Source: Thermocladium sp. UBA166
GTDB taxonomy: Archaea; Thermoproteota; Thermoprotei; Thermoproteales; Thermocladiaceae
Length of the DNA stretch: 23,199 bases
Assembly: GCA_002508315.1 (NCBI GenBank)
Contig: DAHE01000033.1
Coordinates: 1-23,199 of the forward strand
Reading direction: 5' to 3'
In this document: piece after piece, positions 7,022-13,887 of the stretch
How the letters are laid out: each line of letters begins with the position of its first letter
How positions within the stretch are numbered: the first letter of the stretch is position 1
Notes under the pieces: model-generated
What the model was told of the DNA's origin: nothing
What the model saw: the letters and a program-made list of their open reading frames with translations, nothing else
The model's database searches: none
Made by a program: the position numbers and the translations under genes

Positions 7022-8243
7022 TCCTGAGCTGGCCAGGAGACTTAACTCGCTGATCGCCGTGGCCGTGACCCATAAGAGGGCCAATACAGTTATCCTCAGC
7101 AGCATTTACTTAAGTGAAGAGGAGGCGTACAAGCGCTTGGCTGATTCGTATGGAGAGTCATTCATCTTCCAGACCTGCAATAGGGTAGAGATTTACGCGT
7201 TGGATACAGGGGGGAGGGGGGTCGAGGGGATTCTTGGGATTTATGGGAACAAGGCCGGCCTAGCGAGGCCGCTGGCCGACGTTTACAGGGGATTGGATGC
7301 GGTGAGGCACCTATTCCGAGTGGCGGCCGGCCTGGAATCGGCGGCGATAGGGGAAAGCGAGGTATTGGGACAGTTGGAGAAGGCGTTCCAGGACGCAATA
7401 GCCAGGAAGACATTGAAGGCGGAGTTGAAGTTCGTGGTTGAACGCGCAATAGGGGTCGGGAAGAGGATTAGGACTGCTAATCCCAAGCTATCCAAATCAT
7501 CGAATGGGTTAGGGGGAGCGGCGGTGGATTACTTGGTAAAGAGGGGGGTTAGCAAGGAATCTCGCGTGGGCTTGGTCGGGGCGGGAACAATGGCTTCGCT
7601 GGTTGCAACGAAGCTCCACGAGCGCGGCTTCACTAACGTGGTGATATTCAATAGAACTTTGGAGAACGCGAGGCGGCTCGCTGATAGGCTGGGCTATGAC
7701 TATGAACCCATCGGCTCGCTGCGCGGCAGGATTCCAAGCCTGGCCGCACTGATAACAGCCGTGAAGACAAGCAAGCCTATTCTAGGCAGGGATGATTTAG
7801 GCTCAATGTCTCCTGGCTCCCTCGTGATAGATCTAGGCATTCCAAGGAACGTCGATGGCCCAGCCATATCCATAGATGAGCTGAAGGAGTTTATGGCGGC
7901 ACTAAACGAGGAGAGAATCAAGGCAATAAGGGAAGCTGAGGCAGCCGTGGAGAAGGAGCTCAGGGGGTTCGAGCTTGCCTATAAGCGAAAGATAGTTGAA
8001 GTGGAGCTCTCCTCACTTATGGCTAGAATGGATAGGCTCAGGCTTGAGGAGATAGAGAAGGGTCGCAGCAGGGGATTGATAGATGGCGATGAAGGCATAG
8101 ACATAGTAACCAAGTCCGTTCTATTCAAGTCCATGTATCCCGTGATTAATTACATAAAGAGCATAGCCATCAACGGAAGCCTCACCGAGGCGGTCAGGAT
8201 AATACGCGAGATAGAGAAGCAGCAGGAGGGCTCTAGCGGATAG
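7014..8243 (+). CDS. hemA: glutamyl-tRNA reductase
   Basis: Reduces Glu-tRNA to glutamate-1-semialdehyde with NADPH, the committed step of C5 tetrapyrrole synthesis. The 409-residue protein shows the catalytic cysteine in QTCNRVEIY (C55 from this start), the loop IGESEVLGQ, the NADPH-binding GLVGAGTMASLVATKL, FNRTLENARRLADRLG, and the C-terminal helical dimerisation domain. The ATG at 7014 overlaps the previous stop (ATGGATGA) and has a GAGG motif about 9 nt upstream, while an earlier ATG at 6999 has none; 7014 is chosen. hemL, the next enzyme, is not in the window. The 3' end overlaps the convergent SAM hydrolase gene by 11 bp. Confidence 0.95.
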   Translation: MDDPELARRLNSLIAVAVTHKRANTVILSSIYLSEEEAYKRLADSYGESFIFQTCNRVEIYALDTGGRGVEGILGIYGNKAGLARPLADVYRGLDAVRHLFRVAAGLESAAIGESEVLGQLEKAFQDAIARKTLKAELKFVVERAIGVGKRIRTANPKLSKSSNGLGGAAVDYLVKRGVSKESRVGLVGAGTMASLVATKLHERGFTNVVIFNRTLENARRLADRLGYDYEPIGSLRGRIPSLAALITAVKTSKPILGRDDLGSMSPGSLVIDLGIPRNVDGPAISIDELKEFMAALNEERIKAIREAEAAVEKELRGFELAYKRKIVEVELSSLMARMDRLRLEEIEKGRSRGLIDGDEGIDIVTKSVLFKSMYPVINYIKSIAINGSLTEAVRIIREIEKQQEGSSG

Positions 8244-9009
8244 GGGTTATCCTAACCGACGCGCCGGGGACCGCCTTGAATTTATCCGCGAAGCTCCCTT
8301 GATTTACCGCCAACTCGAGGTAACCCTCGCTGTTAATCAAGGCCAGCGGCTCCCCTGGGGGGACGTACCCATATGATCGCTCCATCTTGACCTGCACGCG
8401 GGATCCACCTTGCAGCTCCACGTCTAGGGCGGTTCCGTAATCCGCTTGCAGTTGGTCGGCGGTTACGTTGGTGAAGGCATTGCCGAAGGAATCAACGTAT
8501 ATTATAACAGCTGTAAGGGAGCCATTGGCCCAGTACGGCTTTACCAACTCAAGTCGCTGAAACTCAGTAACGGGCCCCACGTCGCTGAACTCCATTCCAG
8601 CGCTTAGCCTGGCGGCTATAGGAGCAAATATATCCCTCCCGTGAAATGTGAACGACGCATCCCCGCTTGACTTAATCTCCCGCACCTCCACCACGCCGTC
8701 CTCCTCGGCCGCCAGAGACAACACACCGTTATCTGGACCCACGAATACGTGGCTGCGTCCCCTTATCGCTATGGGCTTCCGTGGAGTACCAACGCCCGGG
8801 TCCACCACGACTACATGTATAGTCCCCCCAGGGAACCATTTATATGCTGATTTAAGTATGAACGCGGCCCTCAACACGTTGAATTTGGGCACGTCATGAG
8901 TTATATCCACGATGGTGACTGATGGATTTATTGAAAGCATGACTCCCTTCATTGAGGGCACGAAGTAATCGGTTGAGCCGAAGTCCGTGAGCAGCGTTAT
9001 CACGGCCAT
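8233..9009 (-). CDS. S-adenosyl-L-methionine hydrolase (adenosine-forming), DUF62 family
   Basis: A 258-residue enzyme of the DUF62 (SAM hydroxide adenosyltransferase) family, which splits SAM into adenosine and methionine using water. Visible motifs are LLTDFGSTDYFVPSMKG (D9), DITHDVP, VVVDPGVGTPR (D70, R77), VGPDNG and FHGRDIFAPIAA (H123). D70, R77 and H123 correspond to the Asp-Arg-His catalytic set described for the Pyrococcus member. The C-terminal beta barrel holds YVDSFGNAFTNVT and PLALINSEGYLELAVNQGS. Related halogenases are in the same superfamily, but the intact Asp-Arg-His set argues for the hydrolase. The start ATG has a TATA-like box about 26 bp upstream. It converges on hemA with an 11-bp overlap. 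Confidence 0.92.
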   Translation of the reverse strand: MAVITLLTDFGSTDYFVPSMKGVMLSINPSVTIVDITHDVPKFNVLRAAFILKSAYKWFPGGTIHVVVVDPGVGTPRKPIAIRGRSHVFVGPDNGVLSLAAEEDGVVEVREIKSSGDASFTFHGRDIFAPIAARLSAGMEFSDVGPVTEFQRLELVKPYWANGSLTAVIIYVDSFGNAFTNVTADQLQADYGTALDVELQGGSRVQVKMERSYGYVPPGEPLALINSEGYLELAVNQGSFADKFKAVPGASVRITPIR

Positions 9010-9030
9010 GAAAGCCGAATTAGTGAATAG

Positions 9031-9041
9031 TTAAAAAAACT
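9031..9041 (-). promoter_or_regulatory. TATA-like box of SAM hydrolase gene
   Basis: Minus-strand GTTTTTTTAA run centred about 26 bp before the ATG at 9009. Confidence 0.45.
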
Positions 9042-9064
9042 ACTGCCCCGCGTGTCACTAGGCC

Positions 9065-9092
9065 CCCCGCGCTGCGTGAATTAACAGCGGGG
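9065..9092. repeat. GC-rich hairpin after membrane-protein gene
   Basis: CCCCGCGCTG and CAGCGGGG can pair as an 8-bp stem with a 2-nt bulge and an A/T-containing loop. It lies between two minus-strand genes and could be a terminator of the membrane-protein gene or one of the dispersed GC hairpins of this window. Confidence 0.4.
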
Positions 9093-9124
9093 AACGCGTG
9101 ATGAGCGGCTCCGGGAGCCTTCCG

Positions 9125-9499
9125 TCAGCGATGTATCATCATGAATTGGCCATGCACGAATGGCACCGCCAATCCTATTGCGCCGAGCACCAACCCTATC
9201 ACGATTACTACTATCAATGCTATTACGGCCGTCAGAAACGCGCCTCCCCACCCCAGGTTGAATATCGCCTTAAAGACGGCCAGGATGCCTATGAAGCCAG
9301 CTATCAATCCAATGCCTACCGAGAACGCGCTGAATATAGCGAATATTATGGCGAATACTATCATTGAAGCAAGCGTTGCCAGCATGGCCTTGCCAATAGA
9401 TGCATCGCCGCCCGCCACCTTAGCTCCTATCCAAACCGGTATAGAGGCTATTAACCACGCTATGAGCAATGCTATCAACCCTACCAGCGCCGCTATCAT
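9125..9499 (-). CDS. small polytopic membrane protein
   Basis: A 124-residue protein made almost entirely of hydrophobic Gly/Ala/Ile-rich segments: roughly residues 1-25, 38-60, 60-80 and 88-112, suggesting four transmembrane helices. A short polar loop (AKVAGGDASIGKA, about 26-38) separates the first two, and the C-terminus ends with VHGQFMMIHR. No transporter motif or family is recognised. The frame extends upstream to 9571, but the ATG at 9499 has a TATA-like box 26 bp before it (9521-9530), so the shorter form is preferred. The complementary strand also shows open frames, which are explained by this gene's repetitive composition. Confidence 0.75.
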   Translation of the reverse strand: MIAALVGLIALLIAWLIASIPVWIGAKVAGGDASIGKAMLATLASMIVFAIIFAIFSAFSVGIGLIAGFIGILAVFKAIFNLGWGGAFLTAVIALIVVIVIGLVLGAIGLAVPFVHGQFMMIHR

Positions 9500-9520
9500 T
9501 AAGTTAGGGGTTTGAGCGGA

Positions 9521-9530
9521 GATTATAAAT
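9521..9530 (-). promoter_or_regulatory. TATA-like box of membrane-protein gene
   Basis: Minus-strand ATTTATAATC centred 26 bp before the ATG at 9499. Confidence 0.55.
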
Positions 9531-9543
9531 GTATACTTGCAAC

Positions 9544-9563
9544 TCCGCGCCTTTGGGCGGGGA
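9544..9563. repeat. GC-rich hairpin
   Basis: TCCGCGCC, loop TTTG, GGCGGGGA: an 8-bp stem with one G-G mismatch. It resembles the hairpins at 11013, 16752 and 17134 in having a CCCGC/GCGGG-type stem. Confidence 0.45.
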
Positions 9564-9636
9564 TTTTCCAAGCCCCCACAGCGCTAGACGGCATCGCCAG
9601 CCCCATAATGGAATCCTCGCCGGATAATCTACGCGG

Positions 9637-9656
9637 CGCTCGCATTGAGCGAATGC
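9637..9656. repeat. interlocking pair of 5-bp inverted repeats
   Basis: CGCTC GCATT GAGCG AATGC: segment 1 is complementary to segment 3 and segment 2 to segment 4, so the two hairpins exclude each other. It lies in the 216 bp between the MTase stop and the promoter of the membrane-protein gene, where no gene is seen. Confidence 0.5.
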
Positions 9657-9745
9657 AGTGCCAAATTACTTACTAGCCTAAATTGAGCCCAACCATTGAT
9701 TGACGGCTTTGCGCCTCCGCATAGGGCGGGCTTCTTCTCCCTTGC

Positions 9746-10345
9746 TCAATGGGGTTTTGGGCCCATCGCTTTATACACTTTATAGGATCCAGTGCCGCCG
9801 ATTTCCTCCACGGAATCATACGCGTCCTCCAGCAGCCTTTGCATGACCCTCTTCATCTTCGATGGAACCACTAATTGAAGCGATCCCGTGCTTGATAGGT
9901 GCCCCGCCGACTCAGCTATGAATCTCTCAACTACTCTATAGCCCGCCGAGTATGGGGGATTGGTAATTATTAAGTCGAAGGATTCATCCACGTCTCTCAG
10001 CACATCTCCTTGCCTAGCCACGGCGTTGATCGCTCCATTTAGCTTAGCATTTATGGACGCCAACCTAACCGCTAATTTGTTCGAGTCAATCATCGACACA
10101 ACAGACTTCGGCGATAACAGGGCGGCCAGCACCCCTAGGAAGCCGTATCCGCATCCCAGGTCCAGCGCCTTGCCTTGGCTTGGCACCTCCATTGATTCCG
10201 CCAGCGCTAGGGATCCCCTATCCAGCCCGCCCGGCGAGAAGACGCCGGGAGCGGTGATTAGCTCCAGCGAGACCCCCCTAACCACGGCCCTTATTCTATT
10301 TATCCGCAGGCTACCGTAATTCGGGTCAACCGAGTAATACACCAA
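9746..10345 (-). CDS. class I SAM-dependent methyltransferase, RsmC-like
   Basis: A 199-residue methyltransferase of the 'methyltransferase small' type, the group that includes RsmC and acts mostly on guanine or adenine N2/N6 of rRNA, tRNA or DNA. The N-terminal PGVFSPGGLDRGS matches the PGVFS..D.G signature of RsmC. SAM-binding motif I is LDLGCGYGFLG (about 62-72), and the catalytic NPPY sits in LIITNPPYSAG. The C-terminal VPSKMKRVMQRLLE is basic. An RNA target is likely but unproven. The start is TTG at 10345 or the adjoining GTG at 10342; a TATA-like box at 10364-10373 fits either. It is divergent from ndk. Confidence 0.85.
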   Translation of the reverse strand: MVYYSVDPNYGSLRINRIRAVVRGVSLELITAPGVFSPGGLDRGSLALAESMEVPSQGKALDLGCGYGFLGVLAALLSPKSVVSMIDSNKLAVRLASINAKLNGAINAVARQGDVLRDVDESFDLIITNPPYSAGYRVVERFIAESAGHLSSTGSLQLVVPSKMKRVMQRLLEDAYDSVEEIGGTGSYKVYKAMGPKPH

Positions 10346-10363
10346 TACGTGACGCGCTGGGGG

Positions 10364-10373
10364 TTAAATATTA
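10364..10373 (-). promoter_or_regulatory. TATA-like box of RsmC-like methyltransferase gene
   Basis: Minus-strand TAATATTTAA, centred 23 bp before TTG 10345 and 26 bp before GTG 10342. Confidence 0.5.
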
Positions 10374-10417
10374 GTTTTCCTCATGGCCTATCTAGCGGCG
10401 GAATGAGGCGGACAATG

Positions 10418-10426
10418 CTTAAAAGG
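10418..10426 (+). promoter_or_regulatory. TATA-like box of ndk
   Basis: CTTAAAAGG centred 25 bp before the ATG at 10447. Confidence 0.55.
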
Positions 10427-10446
10427 ACCTCATCGCAGTCGCGGCC

Positions 10447-10998
10447 ATGATTGAGAGGACGCTTGTCATAGTTAAACCCGACGGCGTCAAGGCCAGGATA
10501 ATAGGGGAGGTGATAAGCAGGTTGGAGCGGATGGGCCTTAAAGTAATAGGCATTAAGATGGTTAAGGCAACTGCGGAGCAGATGGCTGGGTTCTACCCCA
10601 GCGATGATGAGTGGTTCAAGAGCGTCGGCAATAAATCGATAAAGTCATACCAAGAAATGAACATGGATATAAGGAAGGACATGGGAACCGATGACCCTGT
10701 GCAGGTGGGAAAAATCGTTAAGCAGTGGCTGGTCAGCTACATGACGGAGACCCCCATAGTGCTCATAGTCGTGGAGGGAAATCATGCCATCGATGCAGTG
10801 AGGAAAATGATAGGTCATACCCTGCCCTACATGGCGGCTCCAGGCACGATAAGGGGTGACTACTCGACGGATAGCCCCGACCTGGCCAATAAGGAGAAGC
10901 GGGCGATCCGCAACCTGGTTCACGCCAGCGATAGCCCCGAGTCCGCTGCCAGGGAGGTAAGCTATTGGTTCAAGAACGATGAGTTAAATCCCTGGTAG
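10447..10998 (+). CDS. ndk: nucleoside diphosphate kinase with internal insert
   Basis: Transfers the gamma phosphate between nucleoside di- and triphosphates through a phosphohistidine. The protein starts with the family motif TLVIVKPDGV (K10), and the catalytic histidine is H159 in NLVHASDS, preceded by the guanidine-binding motif PGTIRGD (132-138). It is 183 residues against the usual 130-150. The extra length lies between about residues 52 and 97, a charged segment (DDEWFKSVGNKSIKSYQEMN...) that replaces the short Kpn-loop approach; similar insertions are known in some crenarchaeal Ndk proteins. It is expressed from its own TATA-like promoter and is divergent from the methyltransferase gene. 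Confidence 0.95.
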   Translation: MIERTLVIVKPDGVKARIIGEVISRLERMGLKVIGIKMVKATAEQMAGFYPSDDEWFKSVGNKSIKSYQEMNMDIRKDMGTDDPVQVGKIVKQWLVSYMTETPIVLIVVEGNHAIDAVRKMIGHTLPYMAAPGTIRGDYSTDSPDLANKEKRAIRNLVHASDSPESAAREVSYWFKNDELNPW

Positions 10999-11012
10999 CG
11001 AGCGGCGCCTCG

Positions 11013-11028
11013 CCCCGCCTCAGCGGGG
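11013..11028. terminator. GC hairpin after ndk, possible terminator or relic repeat
   Basis: CCCCGC, loop CTCA, GCGGGG: perfect 6-bp stem beginning 14 bp after the ndk stop, followed by ACTCC. There is no T-run, so an intrinsic terminator role is uncertain. The same ACTCC follows the hairpin at 16752-16767. Confidence 0.4.
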
Positions 11029-11066
11029 ACTCCCCTACATGCCTGCGAAGTTAGTTTGCCCGCAAA

Positions 11067-11076
11067 GATTAAAAAG
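11067..11076 (+). promoter_or_regulatory. TATA-like box of unknown gene/radical SAM operon
   Basis: GATTAAAAAG centred 29 bp before the ATG at 11101; it lies downstream of the alternative TTG at 11056 and therefore argues against that start. Confidence 0.55.
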
Positions 11077-11100
11077 CAGGTCAGCGTCCATACGCTAGTA

Positions 11101-11706
11101 ATGAGTGGGGATATCAATGAATGCGAAAACGTGGAGAACCGCATCAAGTACGTGCTGACGCTCAGATTAACCGACATGGGCTTCCAGCAGGACGAGATCC
11201 GAATATTGAGCGACTTCGTCTATCAAGACTTAGTCAATTACATAACCAGGGGAAGGCCCAGGAATCACGATGCTCTATGCAAGGCAGTTAATGGCTCGTT
11301 CTCATCATGGCTATCCGATTGGTTGGATTACTGGTTGCTCAAGTGGAGACAGCGGGTCAAGCTTAGCTTTGGGTCCTCTGATGAGGAGAGGAGCTTCGAT
11401 GCAGATACGGAGAAGGCCATCAATATGATAGGGACCAGGCAAATGCGTAAATTGAATAGGATGGCCATGCTGGGTCTAGTGGAGGAGGGCGAGATATGCG
11501 GAACCAGCATAGTGTCGGACTTCATAGCTAGATCAGTGATTCAAGAACTGGTGGCGGAGGAAGGAGTTAAGGGAGCAGTGGATGCCATTAAAGGCAATCC
11601 AGCGCTTGTAAAGAGAATGATAATAAGCAAGATAGCGGAGCTCAGGTCCATGGATAGGCCCCTCGTCGTGGTTAACCTGCAGTTATCCCAGGGAAACGGC
11701 CAGTGA
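11101..11706 (+). CDS. conserved-looking hypothetical protein, radical SAM partner
   Basis: A 201-residue soluble, mostly helical protein that I do not recognise. The N-terminal half is rich in aromatic residues (SSWLSDWLDYWLLKWRQRV, about 67-85), the middle is charged (DEERSFDADTEKAINMIGTRQMRKLNRM), and the C-terminal half is helical, ending in a hydrophobic strand (PLVVVNLQLSQ). Two cysteines in the N-terminal half and one in GEICG could be metal ligands but form no known motif. Only 4 bp separate its stop from the radical SAM ATG, so the two are co-translated and the protein may be a substrate, adaptor or partner of that enzyme. The start at 11101 is chosen from promoter spacing. Confidence 0.75.
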   Translation: MSGDINECENVENRIKYVLTLRLTDMGFQQDEIRILSDFVYQDLVNYITRGRPRNHDALCKAVNGSFSSWLSDWLDYWLLKWRQRVKLSFGSSDEERSFDADTEKAINMIGTRQMRKLNRMAMLGLVEEGEICGTSIVSDFIARSVIQELVAEEGVKGAVDAIKGNPALVKRMIISKIAELRSMDRPLVVVNLQLSQGNGQ

Positions 11707-11710
11707 GTAG

Positions 11711-13174
11711 ATGAAGGTAGCAGTCGCATACCCATCATCGCCATCCATAGCCAATCTATCCCTATCATTCAAATTAATTCAATCAAAGCTGGAGGAGGCT
11801 GGCTTCGACGTTGACGGCATATCAATGAACGGAGTACCGCCGAAGAGCCACAGGCGCGGAGCCCCGCTGAGCGCGTTTGATGCCATTATATTCACGCTTC
11901 ACTACGAGCTGGATTACATCAACATGGTAAAAATGCTGGCTTACTCCAAGGTACCCGCTAGGTCCTCCAGGAGATCCTCCCCCTTCGTGGTGGTGGGGGG
12001 TCCCCCCGTAATGGCTAACCCAGAGCCAATAGCGGATTTCGTCGACGTAGTTACGCTGGGCGATTTGGAGGCGGTGCTCCCCTCCCTAATAGGCGGGCTA
12101 ACGGAGGGCCCCGAGTCGCTCAGTGAGGTGGATGGTTTCTATGCTCCCTCGCTGGGGAAGCGGGAGATTCATGGGGTTTATGTTAAGGATATAAGCGATT
12201 CGCCCTTCATAGTGTCCAGGGTAGATGCATCCCTGTTCGGCAGCGACGTGATGGTCGAGGCAATGCGTGGTTGCCCTCATGGTTGCCTCTTCTGCATGGA
12301 GAGCTACATAAGTAAGCCACCCAGGTTCGGGGACTTGTCCAGAGCGGCGGATCTCGTTAAGGCCAGCGGCGCAAGGAGGGTGGCATTGATAGGATTATCC
12401 GTGGGCGACCACCCCGCCCTTAGGGGGTTCATTAAGGAATTAATGGATGCTGGCATATCGATAAGCTACCCATCGCTTCGAGCGGATACGCTGGATTGCG
12501 GACTTATAAGGATGATAGCCAAGTCAGGCCAGCGCACCCTAACCGTGGCGCCCGAATCATCGGAGCGGCTGAGGAGCGCGTTGGGCAAGGGGTTCTCGGA
12601 CTCCGATTTGCTGAGAATAGCCAAGTGCTCGTTCGAGGCGGGGATCAGGAGGATAAAGCTTTACTTCATGGTAGGCCTGCCGGGCGAGCTCGATCATGAC
12701 GTGAGACAAGTGAGGGAGTTATCGCTCGCCGTCTCGGGCCTCGGTCCCACGTACATCTCGGTCAATCCATGGATGCCCAAGCCCCACACGCCGCTTCAGT
12801 GGTTTCCAATGCAGCGACTGGACGAGCTTAGGCGTAGAATAGAAGCGGTGGTTAAGGGGTTTGGGGAGAGCTCGTATTATGACCCCATCCATGCATCCGT
12901 GCAGGCACTGCTCTCGCTTGGGGATAGGGACGTGTCTCGCTTCATAGTTGACGCGGCCAGGGTGGGAAAGGATAAGCTGGATAAGGGCGATTACAGGCGA
13001 TTGATTAATTCCCACTCCGATCTGCTGGAGAAGTACGTCTACGCCGCCCGCAAGCCGGGGGATCCACTGCCGTGGAGCCACATCAAGGTAAACGATGAGG
13101 AGCTCCTGGGGAGGCTCTACGAGCAGTACGTGGAGAGAATCCAATCCCAGCGGATCCAGTTAGGCCTTGGATAG
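11711..13174 (+). CDS. radical SAM protein with N-terminal B12-binding-like domain
   Basis: A 487-residue radical SAM enzyme of unknown substrate. The N-terminal 160 residues form a Rossmann-like cobalamin-binding type domain (VAVAYPSSP, FDAIIFTLHYE, FVVVGGPPVMANPEPIADFVD, VTLGDLEAVLP), although the DxHxxG cobalamin-ligand motif is not seen. The radical SAM core follows, with the [4Fe-4S] ligands C188, C192, C195 in RGCPHGCLFC, then the TIM-barrel strands including TLTVAPESSE and LYFMVGLPGE. This architecture is shared with MiaB-like methylthiotransferases and with uncharacterised archaeal B12-type radical SAM proteins; no TRAM domain is present, so I make no substrate call. It follows the 201-aa unknown gene by 4 bp. 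Confidence 0.88.
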   Translation: MKVAVAYPSSPSIANLSLSFKLIQSKLEEAGFDVDGISMNGVPPKSHRRGAPLSAFDAIIFTLHYELDYINMVKMLAYSKVPARSSRRSSPFVVVGGPPVMANPEPIADFVDVVTLGDLEAVLPSLIGGLTEGPESLSEVDGFYAPSLGKREIHGVYVKDISDSPFIVSRVDASLFGSDVMVEAMRGCPHGCLFCMESYISKPPRFGDLSRAADLVKASGARRVALIGLSVGDHPALRGFIKELMDAGISISYPSLRADTLDCGLIRMIAKSGQRTLTVAPESSERLRSALGKGFSDSDLLRIAKCSFEAGIRRIKLYFMVGLPGELDHDVRQVRELSLAVSGLGPTYISVNPWMPKPHTPLQWFPMQRLDELRRRIEAVVKGFGESSYYDPIHASVQALLSLGDRDVSRFIVDAARVGKDKLDKGDYRRLINSHSDLLEKYVYAARKPGDPLPWSHIKVNDEELLGRLYEQYVERIQSQRIQLGLG

Positions 13175-13230
13175 GCGGCAATAGATAGTACGCGTTTCTT
13201 AGTTAACAGTAATTGAATTATAGGTCATAA

Positions 13231-13239
13231 TTTTTATAC
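13231..13239 (+). promoter_or_regulatory. TATA-like box of nucleotidyltransferase-like gene
   Basis: TTTTTATAC centred 25 bp before the ATG at 13260. Confidence 0.55.
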
Positions 13240-13259
13240 TGGGCGAGGGCCCGCCATTC

Positions 13260-13844
13260 ATGAGGGAGGAATTGCAAAAGTACTTCTACGCCTTGACCAG
13301 CGTGGCTAGGGCATTGAGGAGCATAGGGGTTGACTTTGAATTAATTGGAAGCATGGTGCTGCCAGTGAGCTACGGCGTATACTGGGACGTTCATGATGTC
13401 GATCTATTCGTGATAGGCGAGAGTCCATTCATGAATCCGGATAAGTTCGAGGAGTTGGCTGGAAGGAATGATTGGGACGTGGGCACGTCGGCGTTCGGCA
13501 ACATGTACATGGAGGTGCTGGCCGGCGACTCCATGATCAGGGTTGATCTGATGGAGAATGCCTTGGATGTCTACATACCCAGCAAGTTATTGGAGGATAG
13601 CTTGGCGGCGTCGGTTGGCGAGGATAAGATAAAGGTTATGCGCGTGGAGGGATTGATAGTGCTCAAGGCACGGGAGGCAACGGATGAGGCGGAGGAGTTC
13701 TTGGAGGAGCTAAATGAGAGGTTGAGCGATTCATCGATTAGGCTGGATAAGAAGAAGATATTATCGTTCATAAATGAGTATCCAAGCGATGAGAGGAAGT
13801 CGCTTAGGCATAGAATAGAAATGGCAGGCATTTACTTGGATTAA
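13260..13844 (+). CDS. nucleotidyltransferase-fold protein
   Basis: A 194-residue protein with the N-terminal features of a minimal nucleotidyltransferase: a helix (LTSVARALRSIGVDFELIGS), a GS motif at 29-30 and an acidic pair in VHDVDLFVIG (D44 and D46 region), which would bind metal and nucleotide. It is close in style to archaeal DUF2204/AbiEii-like nucleotidyltransferases. A third acidic residue may be D95 in IRVDLME. The C-terminal half is a charged helical region. No HEPN toxin gene or other partner sits beside it, so a toxin-antitoxin role has no support here. Its own TATA-like promoter is present and it converges on thrS. Confidence 0.7.
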   Translation: MREELQKYFYALTSVARALRSIGVDFELIGSMVLPVSYGVYWDVHDVDLFVIGESPFMNPDKFEELAGRNDWDVGTSAFGNMYMEVLAGDSMIRVDLMENALDVYIPSKLLEDSLAASVGEDKIKVMRVEGLIVLKAREATDEAEEFLEELNERLSDSSIRLDKKKILSFINEYPSDERKSLRHRIEMAGIYLD

Positions 13845-13856
13845 GGCACGGCCTCT

Positions 13857-13872
13857 GGAGGCAATCCCCTCC
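13857..13872. terminator. possible bidirectional terminator hairpin
   Basis: GGAGG, loop CAATCC, CCTCC in the 43-bp gap between two convergent genes. It has a short 5-bp stem and no clear T-run, so the role is tentative. Confidence 0.3.
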
Positions 13873-13887
13873 TCTGGGTTGGGGGAG

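Noticed and set aside
9098..9515. Two plus-strand open frames rich in Tyr/His or Pro/Asn
   Set aside because: They are antisense to the four-helix membrane-protein gene; its repetitive Gly/Ala/Ile codons keep the opposite strand open, and no promoter precedes them.
13260..13844. MNT-HEPN toxin-antitoxin pair
   Set aside because: Only the nucleotidyltransferase-like protein is present; no HEPN gene is adjacent.
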